Below, piece by piece: positions 17,894-30,265 of a stretch of DNA of 64,000 nucleotides; position 1 is the first letter of the stretch; every line of letters begins with the position of its first letter. Location of the stretch: the NCBI RefSeq assembly GCF_001431485.1, contig NZ_LDJM01000008.1:18703-82702 (forward strand), given 5' to 3'. The translations under genes and the position numbers were made by a program. The notes beneath the pieces are model-generated. The model searched no databases and was not told the DNA's origin. It was given only the letters and a program-made list of their open reading frames with translations. The stretch is from Stenotrophomonas ginsengisoli. GTDB taxonomy: Bacteria; Pseudomonadota; Gammaproteobacteria; Xanthomonadales; Xanthomonadaceae.

Positions 17894-19392
17894 GCCTCGG
17901 CCACCACCCGCATCACTTCCTCCAACGTGGTGACCCCGGCCAGGACCTTGGCATGGCCGTCGGCCAGCAGGCTGCCGCGTTGCCGCCGCGCATGCGCGGT
18001 GAGCTCGGTTTCGCTGGCGCCGGCCTGGACCATCGACGCCAGCGAGGGGTCAAACACGACCAGTTCGTACAGGCCAACCCGGCCGCGATAGCCCTGCATC
18101 TGGCACTGCGCGCAACCGCGCGGGCGCATCAGCTGCGGGCGCTGCAGCGGATCGATCTGCAACTGCCGGCATTCGGCCGCGCTGGCCGGGCTGGGCTGGC
18201 AGCAATGCGGGCATAGCCGGCGCACCAGCCGCTGGGCCATCATCCCCAGCAACGAGGAGGACAGCAGGTAGGGCTCCACCCCCATGTCCAGCAAACGGGT
18301 GATCGCACCGACCGCGCTGTTGGTATGCAGGGTGGACAGCACCAGGTGGCCGGTCAGCGAGGCCTGCACCGCGATCTGCGCGGTTTCCCGGTCACGGATC
18401 TCGCCCACCATCACCACGTCCGGGTCCTGGCGCAGGATCGCGCGCAGGCCGCGGGCAAAGGTCATGTCGATGCGCGGGTTGACCGGGGTCTGGCCGATGC
18501 CGTCCAGGTGGTATTCCACCGGGTCCTCGACGGTGAGGATGTTGCGGGTGCGGTGGTCGATCTGGCCCAGGCTGGCATACAGCGTGGTCGACTTGCCCGA
18601 ACCGGTCGGCCCGGTGACCAGGACGATGCCATGCGGCCGCTGCAGCATCTGCTGCCACTGTTGCTGGTCTTCCAGCACCATGCCCAGTGCCGGCAGCGAG
18701 AAACGCCCGGCCTGCTTGTCCAGCAGGCGCAGCACCACCCGCTCGCCATTGGCCGCCGGCAGGGTGGACACGCGCACATCGACCTCGCGGTTGCCCAGGC
18801 GCACGGCCAGGCGGCCATCCTGGGGCAGGCGTTTTTCGGCGATGTCCAGGCGCGCCATGACCTTGATGCGCGACACCAGCAGGGCCGCCAGCTCGCGCCG
18901 GGGCTGGATCACATCACGCAGGATGCCGTCCACGCGAAAGCGCACCACCAGGCGCTTTTCATAGGTTTCGATGTGGATGTCCGAGGCCTGTTCGGCCACC
19001 GCTTCGCCCAGCAGAGCGTTGAGCAGGCGCACGATCGGCGCGTCATCCTGCTGCGCCAGCAGATCCTCGGCCTGTTCCAGGCCTTCGACCAGACTGGCCA
19101 GGTCCAGCTCCTGGTCCAGGCCATCGACCATGCCCATGGCACTGGCGCTGTCCTGGCGATAGGCCTGCTGCAACAGCTGCTCGAACTGCTCGTCGGCCAC
19201 GCAATCCCATTGCAGTTCTCGGCCGGCAATGCGCCTGGCCTCGGCACGCGCAGCCAGGCTGGCGTCGGCACGGTGATGCAATACCAGTCCATCGGCGCCA
19301 AGCAGCACACCCTGGTCGCGCGCAAAGCCCATCGGCAGGCACGGCGCTGCCGCCAGACTCGGCAAAACGCCGGCGGAAAATGGTTTGGTCAT
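17890..19392 (-). CDS. gspE: Type II secretion ATPase GspE
   Basis: The product is 500 residues. It has an N-terminal MshEN-like region, then the RecA-like core with Walker A GPTGSGKST, the Asp box and Walker B (LRAILRQDPDVVMVGEIRDRETAQ), the His box (STLHTNSAVGAITRL) and a tetracysteine zinc module (CPHCC ... CAQC). It powers pseudopilus assembly from the cytoplasm. ATG 19392 is preceded by AGGGGGAT, a strong ribosome binding site; the frame runs further upstream into the divergent promoter region. It heads the gspEFGHIJKLM run. Confidence 0.95.
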   Translation of the reverse strand: MTKPFSAGVLPSLAAAPCLPMGFARDQGVLLGADGLVLHHRADASLAARAEARRIAGRELQWDCVADEQFEQLLQQAYRQDSASAMGMVDGLDQELDLASLVEGLEQAEDLLAQQDDAPIVRLLNALLGEAVAEQASDIHIETYEKRLVVRFRVDGILRDVIQPRRELAALLVSRIKVMARLDIAEKRLPQDGRLAVRLGNREVDVRVSTLPAANGERVVLRLLDKQAGRFSLPALGMVLEDQQQWQQMLQRPHGIVLVTGPTGSGKSTTLYASLGQIDHRTRNILTVEDPVEYHLDGIGQTPVNPRIDMTFARGLRAILRQDPDVVMVGEIRDRETAQIAVQASLTGHLVLSTLHTNSAVGAITRLLDMGVEPYLLSSSLLGMMAQRLVRRLCPHCCQPSPASAAECRQLQIDPLQRPQLMRPRGCAQCQMQGYRGRVGLYELVVFDPSLASMVQAGASETELTAHARRQRGSLLADGHAKVLAGVTTLEEVMRVVAEA

Positions 19393-19726
19393 ACATCCCC
19401 CTGTGGTGGCCGGCACTGGTGCAGCCACCCAAAAACAGCGGGCAAACATGCCACGCACTACGCAAAAATGCGCGCTGCCATCGACCATTTGGCGATTCGG
19501 GTCACACTTCCAGATCACTTTCGGTGCCCCGTAAGAGAAGCAACGCTAAAGTGCCAGCGCGGTTACCAGCGACGCTGGCAACTGCACAACAGGGGACATT
19601 GCTGGCTTTGCCCACAGTACGTCGGTCGTGCTTCCTGTTGCTGTGTCGTCAACAGGAGCTGTAGCGATCCATGTGCCATCCCCCACGCCTCCCCTTCCCG
19701 TCATCCGGCCGTGTCAGGTCGCAACG
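19393..19726. promoter_or_regulatory. Divergent gspE / gspD control region
   Basis: This 334-base stretch separates the two arms of the secretion locus and must hold both promoters. It contains an 8-bp inverted repeat with a 13-base spacer (TGCCAGCG at 19552-19559 and CGCTGGCA at 19573-19580), a possible regulator site or RNA hairpin. I see no convincing -35/-10 pair and no coding sequence. Confidence 0.4.
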
Positions 19727-21613
19727 ATGAAGGCCGTGCTGCGCCGTTGGTCGCCTCGTCTTGCCGGCTGCCTGCTGGCCCTGAGCCTGCTGCTGCCGGC
19801 CCCTGCCATGGCCGAAGCAGCCGGACAATGGACGATCAACATGAAGGACACCGACATCCGCGATTTCATCGGTGCGGTGTCCAGCATCACCGGTGACACC
19901 CTGGTGGTCGATCCGCGTGTCAGCGGCCAGGTCAGCGTGATGGCCAGCGAGCCGATGTCGCTGCCGGAAGTGCGCCGCCTGTTCCTGTCGGTGATGACGG
20001 TCAACGGTTTTGCGGTGATCGAGGATGACCAGCAGACCCGCATCGTGCCCAATGACGAAGCCCATGGCTGGGCCGGCAACCGGGGCACGGGCAATGACGC
20101 CATCGAAACCCGGGTCCTGCCGGTACAGCATGGCGTGGCCAGCGAGCTGCTGCCGATGCTGCGCCCGCTGTTGCCGGGCAATGCCCACCTGGCCGCGGTG
20201 CCCACCTCAAACTCGCTGATCATCAGCGATCGCCGCGGCAACATCGCCCGCATCCAGGCCCTGCTGCGCCAGCTCGATGCGCCGCAGCTGCATGAGCACA
20301 GCGCCTACGACGCAGTCCATGCCAGTGCCGAATCACTGCAGCGCATGCTCAGTGCCACCCTCGGGGCCAGCGCCGCCAACGGTGGCACCCGGGTACTGGC
20401 CGATCCACGCCTGAACCGCCTGCTGGTATTCGGCCCGGTGCAGGCACGCGAACGCCTGATCGCCCTGGCCCGCTCGCTGGATGCCGATGCGCCGCAGTCC
20501 TCCACCACCCAGGTGATGCGCCTGCGCCACGGCGATGCCAAGCAGATTGCGCAGACCGTGGATGCCATTGCCGGCTCGATCAACGCCGATCCGCAGCAGG
20601 GCGAAAGCAAGGCCAGCAGCCTGGTGCGCGCCGATGAGAGCATCAATGCGGTGGTCATCCACGCCCGTCCGGACATGCTGCGGGTGCTGCGCGATGTGGT
20701 GAACCAGCTGGACATCCCGCGTTCGCAGGTGCTGGTGGAGGCGGCCATCGTGGAAATTTCCGGTGACATCGAAGATGCGCTCGGCGTGCAATGGGCGATG
20801 GACGGCGGCTCGGGCAGCGCCGGCGTCGGTGGCATCAACTACAACGATACCGGCCTGTCGATCGGCACCCTGATCGGCACCCTGGCCAGCGGCGCGATGC
20901 CGGCCAGCCTGCCCTCCGGGGCCCTGCTGGGCATCGGCAACAGCAACTTTGCTGCCCTGGTCACCGCGCTGTCGTCCAGCAGCAAGAGCAACCTGCTCTC
21001 CACCCCGACCCTGCTCACCCTGGACCACCAGCCGGCCGAAATCCTGGTCGGCCAGAACGTGCCGTTCCAGACCGGCTCGTATACCACCAGTGCCGACGGC
21101 ACCAGCAACCCGTTCACCACGATCCAGCGCCAGGACGTCGGCGTGACCCTGAAGGTCACCCCGCACATCAACGATGGTGGCAGCCTGCGCCTGGAAATCG
21201 AGCAGGAAATCTCCTCGCTGGTGCCCTCGCCCAGTGGCATCCAGGTCGCCGACGTGATCACCAACAAGCGCTCGATCAAGAGCACCATCCTGGCCATGGA
21301 CGGGCAGGTGATCGTGCTCGGTGGCCTGATCCAGGATGACAGCAGCGACCAGCATTCCAAGGTGCCCCTGCTGGGCGACATCCCCGGCCTGGGCCGGCTT
21401 TTCAGCTCGACCAGCAAGAACCGGGTCAAACGCAACCTGATGGTCTTCCTGCGCCCCACTGTCATCACCGACATGAGCGAGGCCGGAGCCATCAGCGAAC
21501 ACAAGTACATGGACCTGCGTCAGCAGGCGCCGCCTCCCAGGCGCGGGCAGACACCACTGCCGGCCCACAGCCAGCAACTGTTTCCGGACCTCCGCCCCAC
21601 TCCGCTGAACTGA
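19727..21613 (+). CDS. gspD: Type II secretion outer-membrane secretin GspD
   Basis: The product is 628 residues. A signal peptide (cleaved near AMA|EAAG) is followed by the N0 domain (WTINMKDTDIRDFIGAVSSI), N1-N3 repeats (TSNSLIISDRRGNIARIQAL; LRHGDAKQIAQTVDAIAGS; NAVVIHARPDMLRVLRDVV), and the secretin barrel with the gate and C-terminal segments VPFQTGSY, LRLEIEQEIS and MVFLRPTVI. It forms the 15-mer channel through which folded substrates leave. It is divergent from the rest of the gsp genes and followed by a likely substrate. ATG 19727 gives the proper signal peptide; ribosome binding is weak (AGG). Confidence 0.95.
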   Translation: MKAVLRRWSPRLAGCLLALSLLLPAPAMAEAAGQWTINMKDTDIRDFIGAVSSITGDTLVVDPRVSGQVSVMASEPMSLPEVRRLFLSVMTVNGFAVIEDDQQTRIVPNDEAHGWAGNRGTGNDAIETRVLPVQHGVASELLPMLRPLLPGNAHLAAVPTSNSLIISDRRGNIARIQALLRQLDAPQLHEHSAYDAVHASAESLQRMLSATLGASAANGGTRVLADPRLNRLLVFGPVQARERLIALARSLDADAPQSSTTQVMRLRHGDAKQIAQTVDAIAGSINADPQQGESKASSLVRADESINAVVIHARPDMLRVLRDVVNQLDIPRSQVLVEAAIVEISGDIEDALGVQWAMDGGSGSAGVGGINYNDTGLSIGTLIGTLASGAMPASLPSGALLGIGNSNFAALVTALSSSSKSNLLSTPTLLTLDHQPAEILVGQNVPFQTGSYTTSADGTSNPFTTIQRQDVGVTLKVTPHINDGGSLRLEIEQEISSLVPSPSGIQVADVITNKRSIKSTILAMDGQVIVLGGLIQDDSSDQHSKVPLLGDIPGLGRLFSSTSKNRVKRNLMVFLRPTVITDMSEAGAISEHKYMDLRQQAPPPRRGQTPLPAHSQQLFPDLRPTPLN

Positions 21614-21715
21614 CCGCACACCAGTCAGCGCCATCCCAGGGCCCGCCACCGCACCGCGCTCGCTCGACGCGGTGCCTGGCAGGCCTGTGCACACCATTCC
21701 AGGGGGAATACCACC

Positions 21716-24631
<2,916 letters not shown>

Positions 24632-24639
24632 TCCCTGCC

Positions 24640-24666
24640 GGCCCGGAGCCGTACAGGCTCCGGGCC
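24640..24666 (+). terminator. Hairpin between the metallopeptidase and HR-domain genes
   Basis: A perfect 11-bp stem (GGCCCGGAGCC / GGCTCCGGGCC) with a GTACA loop lies in the 44-base gap. No T tract follows, so it is more likely an RNA-stability or partial-termination element that lets the protease be made in excess of the downstream secretion proteins. Confidence 0.5.
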
Positions 24667-24675
24667 ACACCGACC

Positions 24676-25209
24676 ATGACCACCCTCTTACATTCCCTGC
24701 CTGTCCTGTTGCTGATCACCGCGATTACCGCCGCCGACGCTCAAGCGGGGAGCACCCCGGCCCTGCTGCCGGCCGGATTGGCACCGGCCGGCCTGCGTCT
24801 GCAGGCTACTTTTGCCGCGGCCCGGCCCGATCAGGGCATGGCCGTGTTCGGCCAGAATGGACAGACCAGCCTGCGCCGGGCCGGCAGTGACCTGGGCAAT
24901 GGGCTGCAATTGCTGCGTATCCTCACCGACCGCGTCGTGCTCTCCCACGGCAGCCGCGAGTACTACCTGCCACTGCGCCCGGCTGCGAGCGATGAACGTC
25001 GACCTTCAGCCATGCCGGTCAAGCGGCAGGCCACTGCGACCGGCCATGACCTGCGCCCGGCCAGCCACACCGTGGGTATCCGCTCCGGAGGACCGGCACT
25101 GCAGGCCGGCAATCTGGACGACGTCCGCCAACAATGCCATTCCAGCGCCATGAGCCAGCTCAGTGCCGCACAACAGCAGGAAATCCAGGCGTTGGGCCTG
25201 TGTCCATGA
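24676..25209 (+). CDS. Periplasmic GspC-type HR-domain protein
   Basis: The product is 177 residues with a Sec signal peptide (cleavage after ADA, about residue 20) and no other membrane segment. Residues about 32-100 resemble the homology region (HR) of GspC: GLRLQATFAAARPDQGMAVF, then a Gly-x-x-Leu step, DRVVLSHGSREYYLPL. The same pattern occurs in the next gene (GLQLQASLVADVASQSRALI ... DHVTLRQGDSLHMLML), so the two are paralogous domains. The C-terminal third is Arg/Ala-rich with two cysteines and unlike GspC. GspC HR domains bind the secretin N0 domain; this soluble version could modulate GspD or the substrate. Function is an inference. Confidence 0.6.
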   Translation: MTTLLHSLPVLLLITAITAADAQAGSTPALLPAGLAPAGLRLQATFAAARPDQGMAVFGQNGQTSLRRAGSDLGNGLQLLRILTDRVVLSHGSREYYLPLRPAASDERRPSAMPVKRQATATGHDLRPASHTVGIRSGGPALQAGNLDDVRQQCHSSAMSQLSAAQQQEIQALGLCP

Positions 25210-25688
25210 CCACGTCGATGATCACGTCCATGACCCGTCTCCCGCCTTGGCTGCCACGCCTGCTGGCCGTGGCCATTGTTGCCGGCAGCCTGGCCAGCAT
25301 CGGCTGGCAGGCCTGGCAGTTGCGCCAGGACTTCCGCCTGCCGGCCATTGGCAAGTTGCAGGCACCGGCTGCGCCGGCCGCACCGGGCAGCCTGGCCAAC
25401 CTGTTCACCCCACGCCAAGCCAGCGCCCCGCCCGGCAGCACGTCCATCGAAGGCCTGCAGCTGCAGGCCAGCCTGGTGGCCGATGTGGCCAGCCAGTCAC
25501 GCGCCCTGATCCTGGTCCCGGGCAGCGGCACCCTCAACCTGCAGGTCGGTGACATGCTCCACGATGACCTGGTCGTTGAAAGCGTGCGTGCCGACCATGT
25601 CACCCTGCGCCAGGGCGACAGCCTGCATATGCTCATGCTCGACACTCCAGGCCTGGACAATGCCACGGCAGACGACCCTCTGCCCTGA
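25206..25688 (+). CDS. gspC: Type II secretion protein C (GspC-like, no PDZ)
   Basis: The product is 160 residues: a cytoplasmic tail, one transmembrane helix (RLLAVAIVAGSLASIGWQAW), a Pro/Ala linker, and a HR domain at about residues 75-145 (LQLQASLVADVASQSRALIL, VGDMLHDDLVVESVRADHVT). This is the GspC layout, but without a C-terminal PDZ or coiled coil, as in the short GspC forms. It connects the inner-membrane platform to the secretin. ATG 25206 overlaps the previous stop (ATGA); an in-frame ATG at 25230 is an alternative. It closes the plus-strand arm. No gspN is visible. Confidence 0.75.
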   Translation: MTTSMITSMTRLPPWLPRLLAVAIVAGSLASIGWQAWQLRQDFRLPAIGKLQAPAAPAAPGSLANLFTPRQASAPPGSTSIEGLQLQASLVADVASQSRALILVPGSGTLNLQVGDMLHDDLVVESVRADHVTLRQGDSLHMLMLDTPGLDNATADDPLP

Positions 25689-25741
25689 GGCCTGCGGCGG
25701 ACAACCCACTCCATGCCGCATCACGGCAGACGCAGACAAAG

Positions 25742-25770
25742 AAAAACCCCGCTCGACGAGCGGGGTTTTT
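25742..25770. terminator. Bidirectional terminator between gspC and groL
   Basis: AAAAACCCCGCTCG-A-CGAGCGGGGTTTTT is a near-perfect symmetrical stem with A and T tracts on both sides, so it can end the secretion operon on the plus strand and groESL on the minus strand. Confidence 0.92.
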
Positions 25771-25807
25771 CGTTACAGCAGTCAGCGCGGGGCTGGCAAC
25801 GGCGGAC

Positions 25808-27466
<1,659 letters not shown>

Positions 27467-27517
27467 TTACCTCAAAAAAATTCGGAAAAATCAGGAAGTA
27501 GCGGCGAAACGCTCGAC

Positions 27518-27805
27518 TCAGCCGATGACGGCGAGGATGTCGTCTTCGCGCAGGACCTTGTACTCGACGCCTTCGGCCTTGTAGGTCGAACCGGCGTACT
27601 GGCCGTAGATGACCTTGTCACCCACTTGAAGCGACGGCGCGCGCACGCTGCCGTTGTCCAGCGGCTTGCCCGGGCCCACGGCCACGACTTCGCCCTTGGT
27701 GGACTTTTCCTTGGCCGAATCCGGAATCAAGATGCCGCCAGCGGAGATTTCGTCTGCTTCGATCGGCTTGACTACAACGCGGTCGTGAAGCGGCTTGATG
27801 CTCAT
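27518..27805 (-). CDS. groS: Co-chaperonin GroES
   Basis: The product is 95 residues with family signatures [20 protein letters not shown], the mobile loop ([18 protein letters not shown]) and [12 protein letters not shown]. It caps GroEL as a heptamer. ATG 27805 has AGAGGT just upstream. The only visible promoter of the operon is a sigma-32 type about 110 bases upstream. Confidence 0.98.
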   Translation of the reverse strand: MSIKPLHDRVVVKPIEADEISAGGILIPDSAKEKSTKGEVVAVGPGKPLDNGSVRAPSLQVGDKVIYGQYAGSTYKAEGVEYKVLREDDILAVIG

Positions 27806-27915
27806 GAAAGACCTCTTAAGTATTTGACTGGTCAAAAATTTTGGCACTTGCCCCAACCGTTTGCGGGGGCGGCGGCAAGCGCGGGATAAAGCCCGGCAAC
27901 CCGGGATGCCAAGGA

Positions 27916-27943
27916 AGATGGAGCCCGCTGGCGCGCTTTCAAG
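27916..27943 (-). promoter_or_regulatory. Sigma-32 heat-shock promoter of groESL
   Basis: On the minus strand CTTGAAA (a perfect -35, 27943-27937) is followed after 13 bases by CTCCATCT (-10, 27923-27916; consensus CCCCATnT). The start point would be near 27909, about 100 bases before groS. I looked for a CIRCE element (TTAGCACTC-N9-GAGTGCTAA) and found none. Confidence 0.8.
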
Positions 27944-28091
27944 GGCCACATGCAAACTTTTTTGTGCCTGCGCCATCACCCTGGCAAGCGGCCAGCGGTC
28001 ACAGTTCGCGCATCTGCCCGTACAACCGTCATCAAGCCCGGCCTACCCTCGCGTGCCGGAATTACCGGTTCATTCATATTCGGGTATCCCC

Positions 28092-29858
28092 ATGACGATG
28101 CGCTTCCGCCTGCGGCCACTGGCCCTTGCCCTGCTCACCGCAACACTGACCGCGCCTGCGATGGCCTCGGTGTTCATCAATGAACTGCATTACGACAACA
28201 GCAACAACGACATCGACGAAGGCATCGAGGTCGTCGCCACTGCCGGCGAGAACCTGGCCACCTATTCCATCGTGCTCTACAACGGCGCCACCGCCAGCGC
28301 CGGCACCACCTATTCCACCCGCCAGTTGCCGGCCGGCAGCGCTGCCAGTTGTGGCGGCACGGTGTCCATGGCCAGCCTGCGCTCCAACAACTTGATCCAG
28401 AACGGTGGCAATGACGGCATCGCCCTGGTCGACGGCAACGGCCAGGTGGTGCAGTTCCTCAGCTACGAGGGCAGCCTGACCGCCAGCAACGGCCCGGCCG
28501 CCGGCATGACCAGCACCGCCATCCCGGTGTCGGAAACCAATTCCACTGCGGCCGGCACCTCGCTGCAGCTGGCCGGCACGGGCAGCAGCTACGGCGACTT
28601 CAGCTGGCGCAGCAGCGCCACCGCCACCTTCGGCAGCTGCAACAACGCCCAGACCTTCAGCGGCACCAGCACCGGCACCGGGCCGCGTCCGAGCGTGAGC
28701 AACACCACCCCGGTCAACGGCGCCACCGGCGTGCCGATGGCCGCCGACCTGCTGGTCAACTTCTCCGAGGCCGTCACCGCCGCCAGCGGTGCCTTCACCC
28801 TGCGCTGCGGCACCACCAACATTGCCCTGAGCCACCCGGCCAGCGGCACCAGCTTCGCCCTGACCCCGGCCAGCGTGCTCGCCCCCGGTGCCAGCTGCCA
28901 GCTCGGCGTGGTGGCCAGCAAGCTCACCGACAGCGACGGCCTGACCCCGGCAGCCAACACCACGGTCAACTTCACCGTGGCCGCCGGCAGCACCCCGGGC
29001 GTGCCGGGCAGCGGCTACTGGTCGCGGGTCAACACCTCCAGCGCCTCGCAGCTGCGCTGCTCGATCCACCACACCATCAAGGGGCACACCTCCTACCCCT
29101 ACAGCGGTGGCACCACCAACACCTGGACCATCCTGGAGATTGCCGACGAGAACCCGGCCAATCCGGGCCAGATCCTGGACATCTACCGCAACCGCGCCTA
29201 CAGCAAGGTGTCCGCGCGCGCCGGTACCGGCTCGGGGCTGACCTACAACCGCGAGCACACCTGGCCCAAGTCGCTGGGCTTCTCCTCCACCACCGGTGAC
29301 AAGGGCCTGCCCAACGCCCCGCACACCGACGCGCACATGCTTTACCTGTCCGACACCAACTTCAATTCCAGCCGCGGCAACAAGCCGCTGGCCAACTGCA
29401 CCAGCGGCTGCACCGCGCTGGCCACCGAGGCCAACAACGGCGACGGCGGCACCAGCGCACGCGGTGACCGCAACTGGTTCATCGGCCCGGACGGCAATGG
29501 CGGCAGCTTCGAGGTGTGGGACGGGCGCAAGGGCGACATCGCCCGTGCGGTGCTCTACATGGCCATCCGCTATGAAGGCGGCAAGCACCCGGTGACCCAG
29601 CAGACCGAGCCGGACCTGGAACTGACCGACGACCGTTCCAAGATCGTCATCACCTCGTCCTCGCCGGCCTACATGGGTCTGCTCTCCACCCTGCTGGCCT
29701 GGCACCAGCTCGACCCGCCGGATGCGGCCGAGCGCGCGCGCAATGACGTGGTGCAGAGCTTCCAGGGCAACCGCAACCCGTTCATCGACAACCCGCAGTG
29801 GGCCACCGCCGCCCTGTTCAACTCGGCCAAGCCGGCCACCTGCCAGCTGGCCAACTGA
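28092..29858 (+). CDS. Exported endonuclease I family protein with LTD and Ig-like domains
   Basis: The product is 588 residues. A signal peptide ends near TAPAMA|S. Residues about 25-190 are a lamin-tail-like domain (VFINELHYDNSNNDIDEGIE), about 200-300 a bacterial Ig-like domain (VSNTTPVNGATGVPMAADLL, TVNFTVAAG), and about 310-588 an endonuclease I/NucM-type nuclease (YNREHTWPKSLG with the catalytic His, TDAHMLYLSDTNFNSSRGN, ARAVLYMAIRYEG). The product should be secreted or periplasmic and degrade DNA or RNA for nutrients or biofilm turnover. It could be exported by the nearby type II system, but there is no direct sign of that. ATG 28092 is chosen for the signal peptide. Confidence 0.88.
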   Translation: MTMRFRLRPLALALLTATLTAPAMASVFINELHYDNSNNDIDEGIEVVATAGENLATYSIVLYNGATASAGTTYSTRQLPAGSAASCGGTVSMASLRSNNLIQNGGNDGIALVDGNGQVVQFLSYEGSLTASNGPAAGMTSTAIPVSETNSTAAGTSLQLAGTGSSYGDFSWRSSATATFGSCNNAQTFSGTSTGTGPRPSVSNTTPVNGATGVPMAADLLVNFSEAVTAASGAFTLRCGTTNIALSHPASGTSFALTPASVLAPGASCQLGVVASKLTDSDGLTPAANTTVNFTVAAGSTPGVPGSGYWSRVNTSSASQLRCSIHHTIKGHTSYPYSGGTTNTWTILEIADENPANPGQILDIYRNRAYSKVSARAGTGSGLTYNREHTWPKSLGFSSTTGDKGLPNAPHTDAHMLYLSDTNFNSSRGNKPLANCTSGCTALATEANNGDGGTSARGDRNWFIGPDGNGGSFEVWDGRKGDIARAVLYMAIRYEGGKHPVTQQTEPDLELTDDRSKIVITSSSPAYMGLLSTLLAWHQLDPPDAAERARNDVVQSFQGNRNPFIDNPQWATAALFNSAKPATCQLAN

Positions 29859-29913
29859 TGTCCCCCGTCCGGGCGGCCTGCGCGGCCGCCCGGCAGCGCA
29901 CGGCGCGGGCCCC

Positions 29914-29919
29914 TATACT
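29914..29919 (+). promoter_or_regulatory. -10 element of cutA
   Basis: TATACT ends 10 bases before the cutA ATG at 29930, which would give an mRNA with almost no 5' leader. No clear -35 is visible. Confidence 0.4.
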
Positions 29920-29929
29920 GGCCCGCGCC

Positions 29930-30262
29930 ATGTCCGATTCCACCGTCTGCCTGCTGCTCACCACCTGCCCGGATGCCGCCACTGCGCAAGCGCTGGCCGA
30001 TGGGCTGGTCAGCGCGCGCCTGGCGGCCTGCGTCAGCCAGCTGCCCGGGATGATCTCCACCTACCGCTGGCAGGGACAGATCCAGCGCGAAAGCGAGATC
30101 CAGCTGATCATCAAGACCAGCAACGCCCGCCGCGCCCAGGCCATGGACCATATCCAGACCCACCACCCCTACGATGTCCCGGAGATCCTGGCCCTGCCGG
30201 TCAGTGACGGGCTGCCGGCCTATCTGGCCTGGGTGGCACACAACTCCGCCGAGGATTGCTGA
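29930..30262 (+). CDS. cutA: Divalent-cation tolerance protein CutA
   Basis: The product is 110 residues, the usual CutA1 length. Signatures are CLLLTTCPD, ARLAACVSQLPGMISTYRWQG, SEIQLIIKTS, and HHPYDVPEILALPV. It forms a very stable trimer in the cytoplasm and has been linked to copper tolerance, though its true role is unclear. It lies 3 bases before dsbD, the same adjacency as at the E. coli cutA locus. ATG 29930 gives the family N-terminus. Confidence 0.95.
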   Translation: MSDSTVCLLLTTCPDAATAQALADGLVSARLAACVSQLPGMISTYRWQGQIQRESEIQLIIKTSNARRAQAMDHIQTHHPYDVPEILALPVSDGLPAYLAWVAHNSAEDC

Positions 30263-30265
30263 CCG

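Noticed and set aside
27824..27835. TTGAC-TG-GTCAA near-palindrome just before groS
   Set aside because: It overlaps the groS leader between the heat-shock promoter and the start codon, has no family-specific signature, and 12-base dyads occur by chance; not enough for a regulatory call.
27841..27905. Possible CIRCE element upstream of groES (TTGGCACTTG at 27841)
   Set aside because: One half resembles TTAGCACTC, but the second half-site at 9 bases distance is missing.
27861..28091. N-terminal extension of the endonuclease frame by 77 codons
   Set aside because: It would hide the clear signal peptide starting at 28092 and would overlap the groESL promoter.
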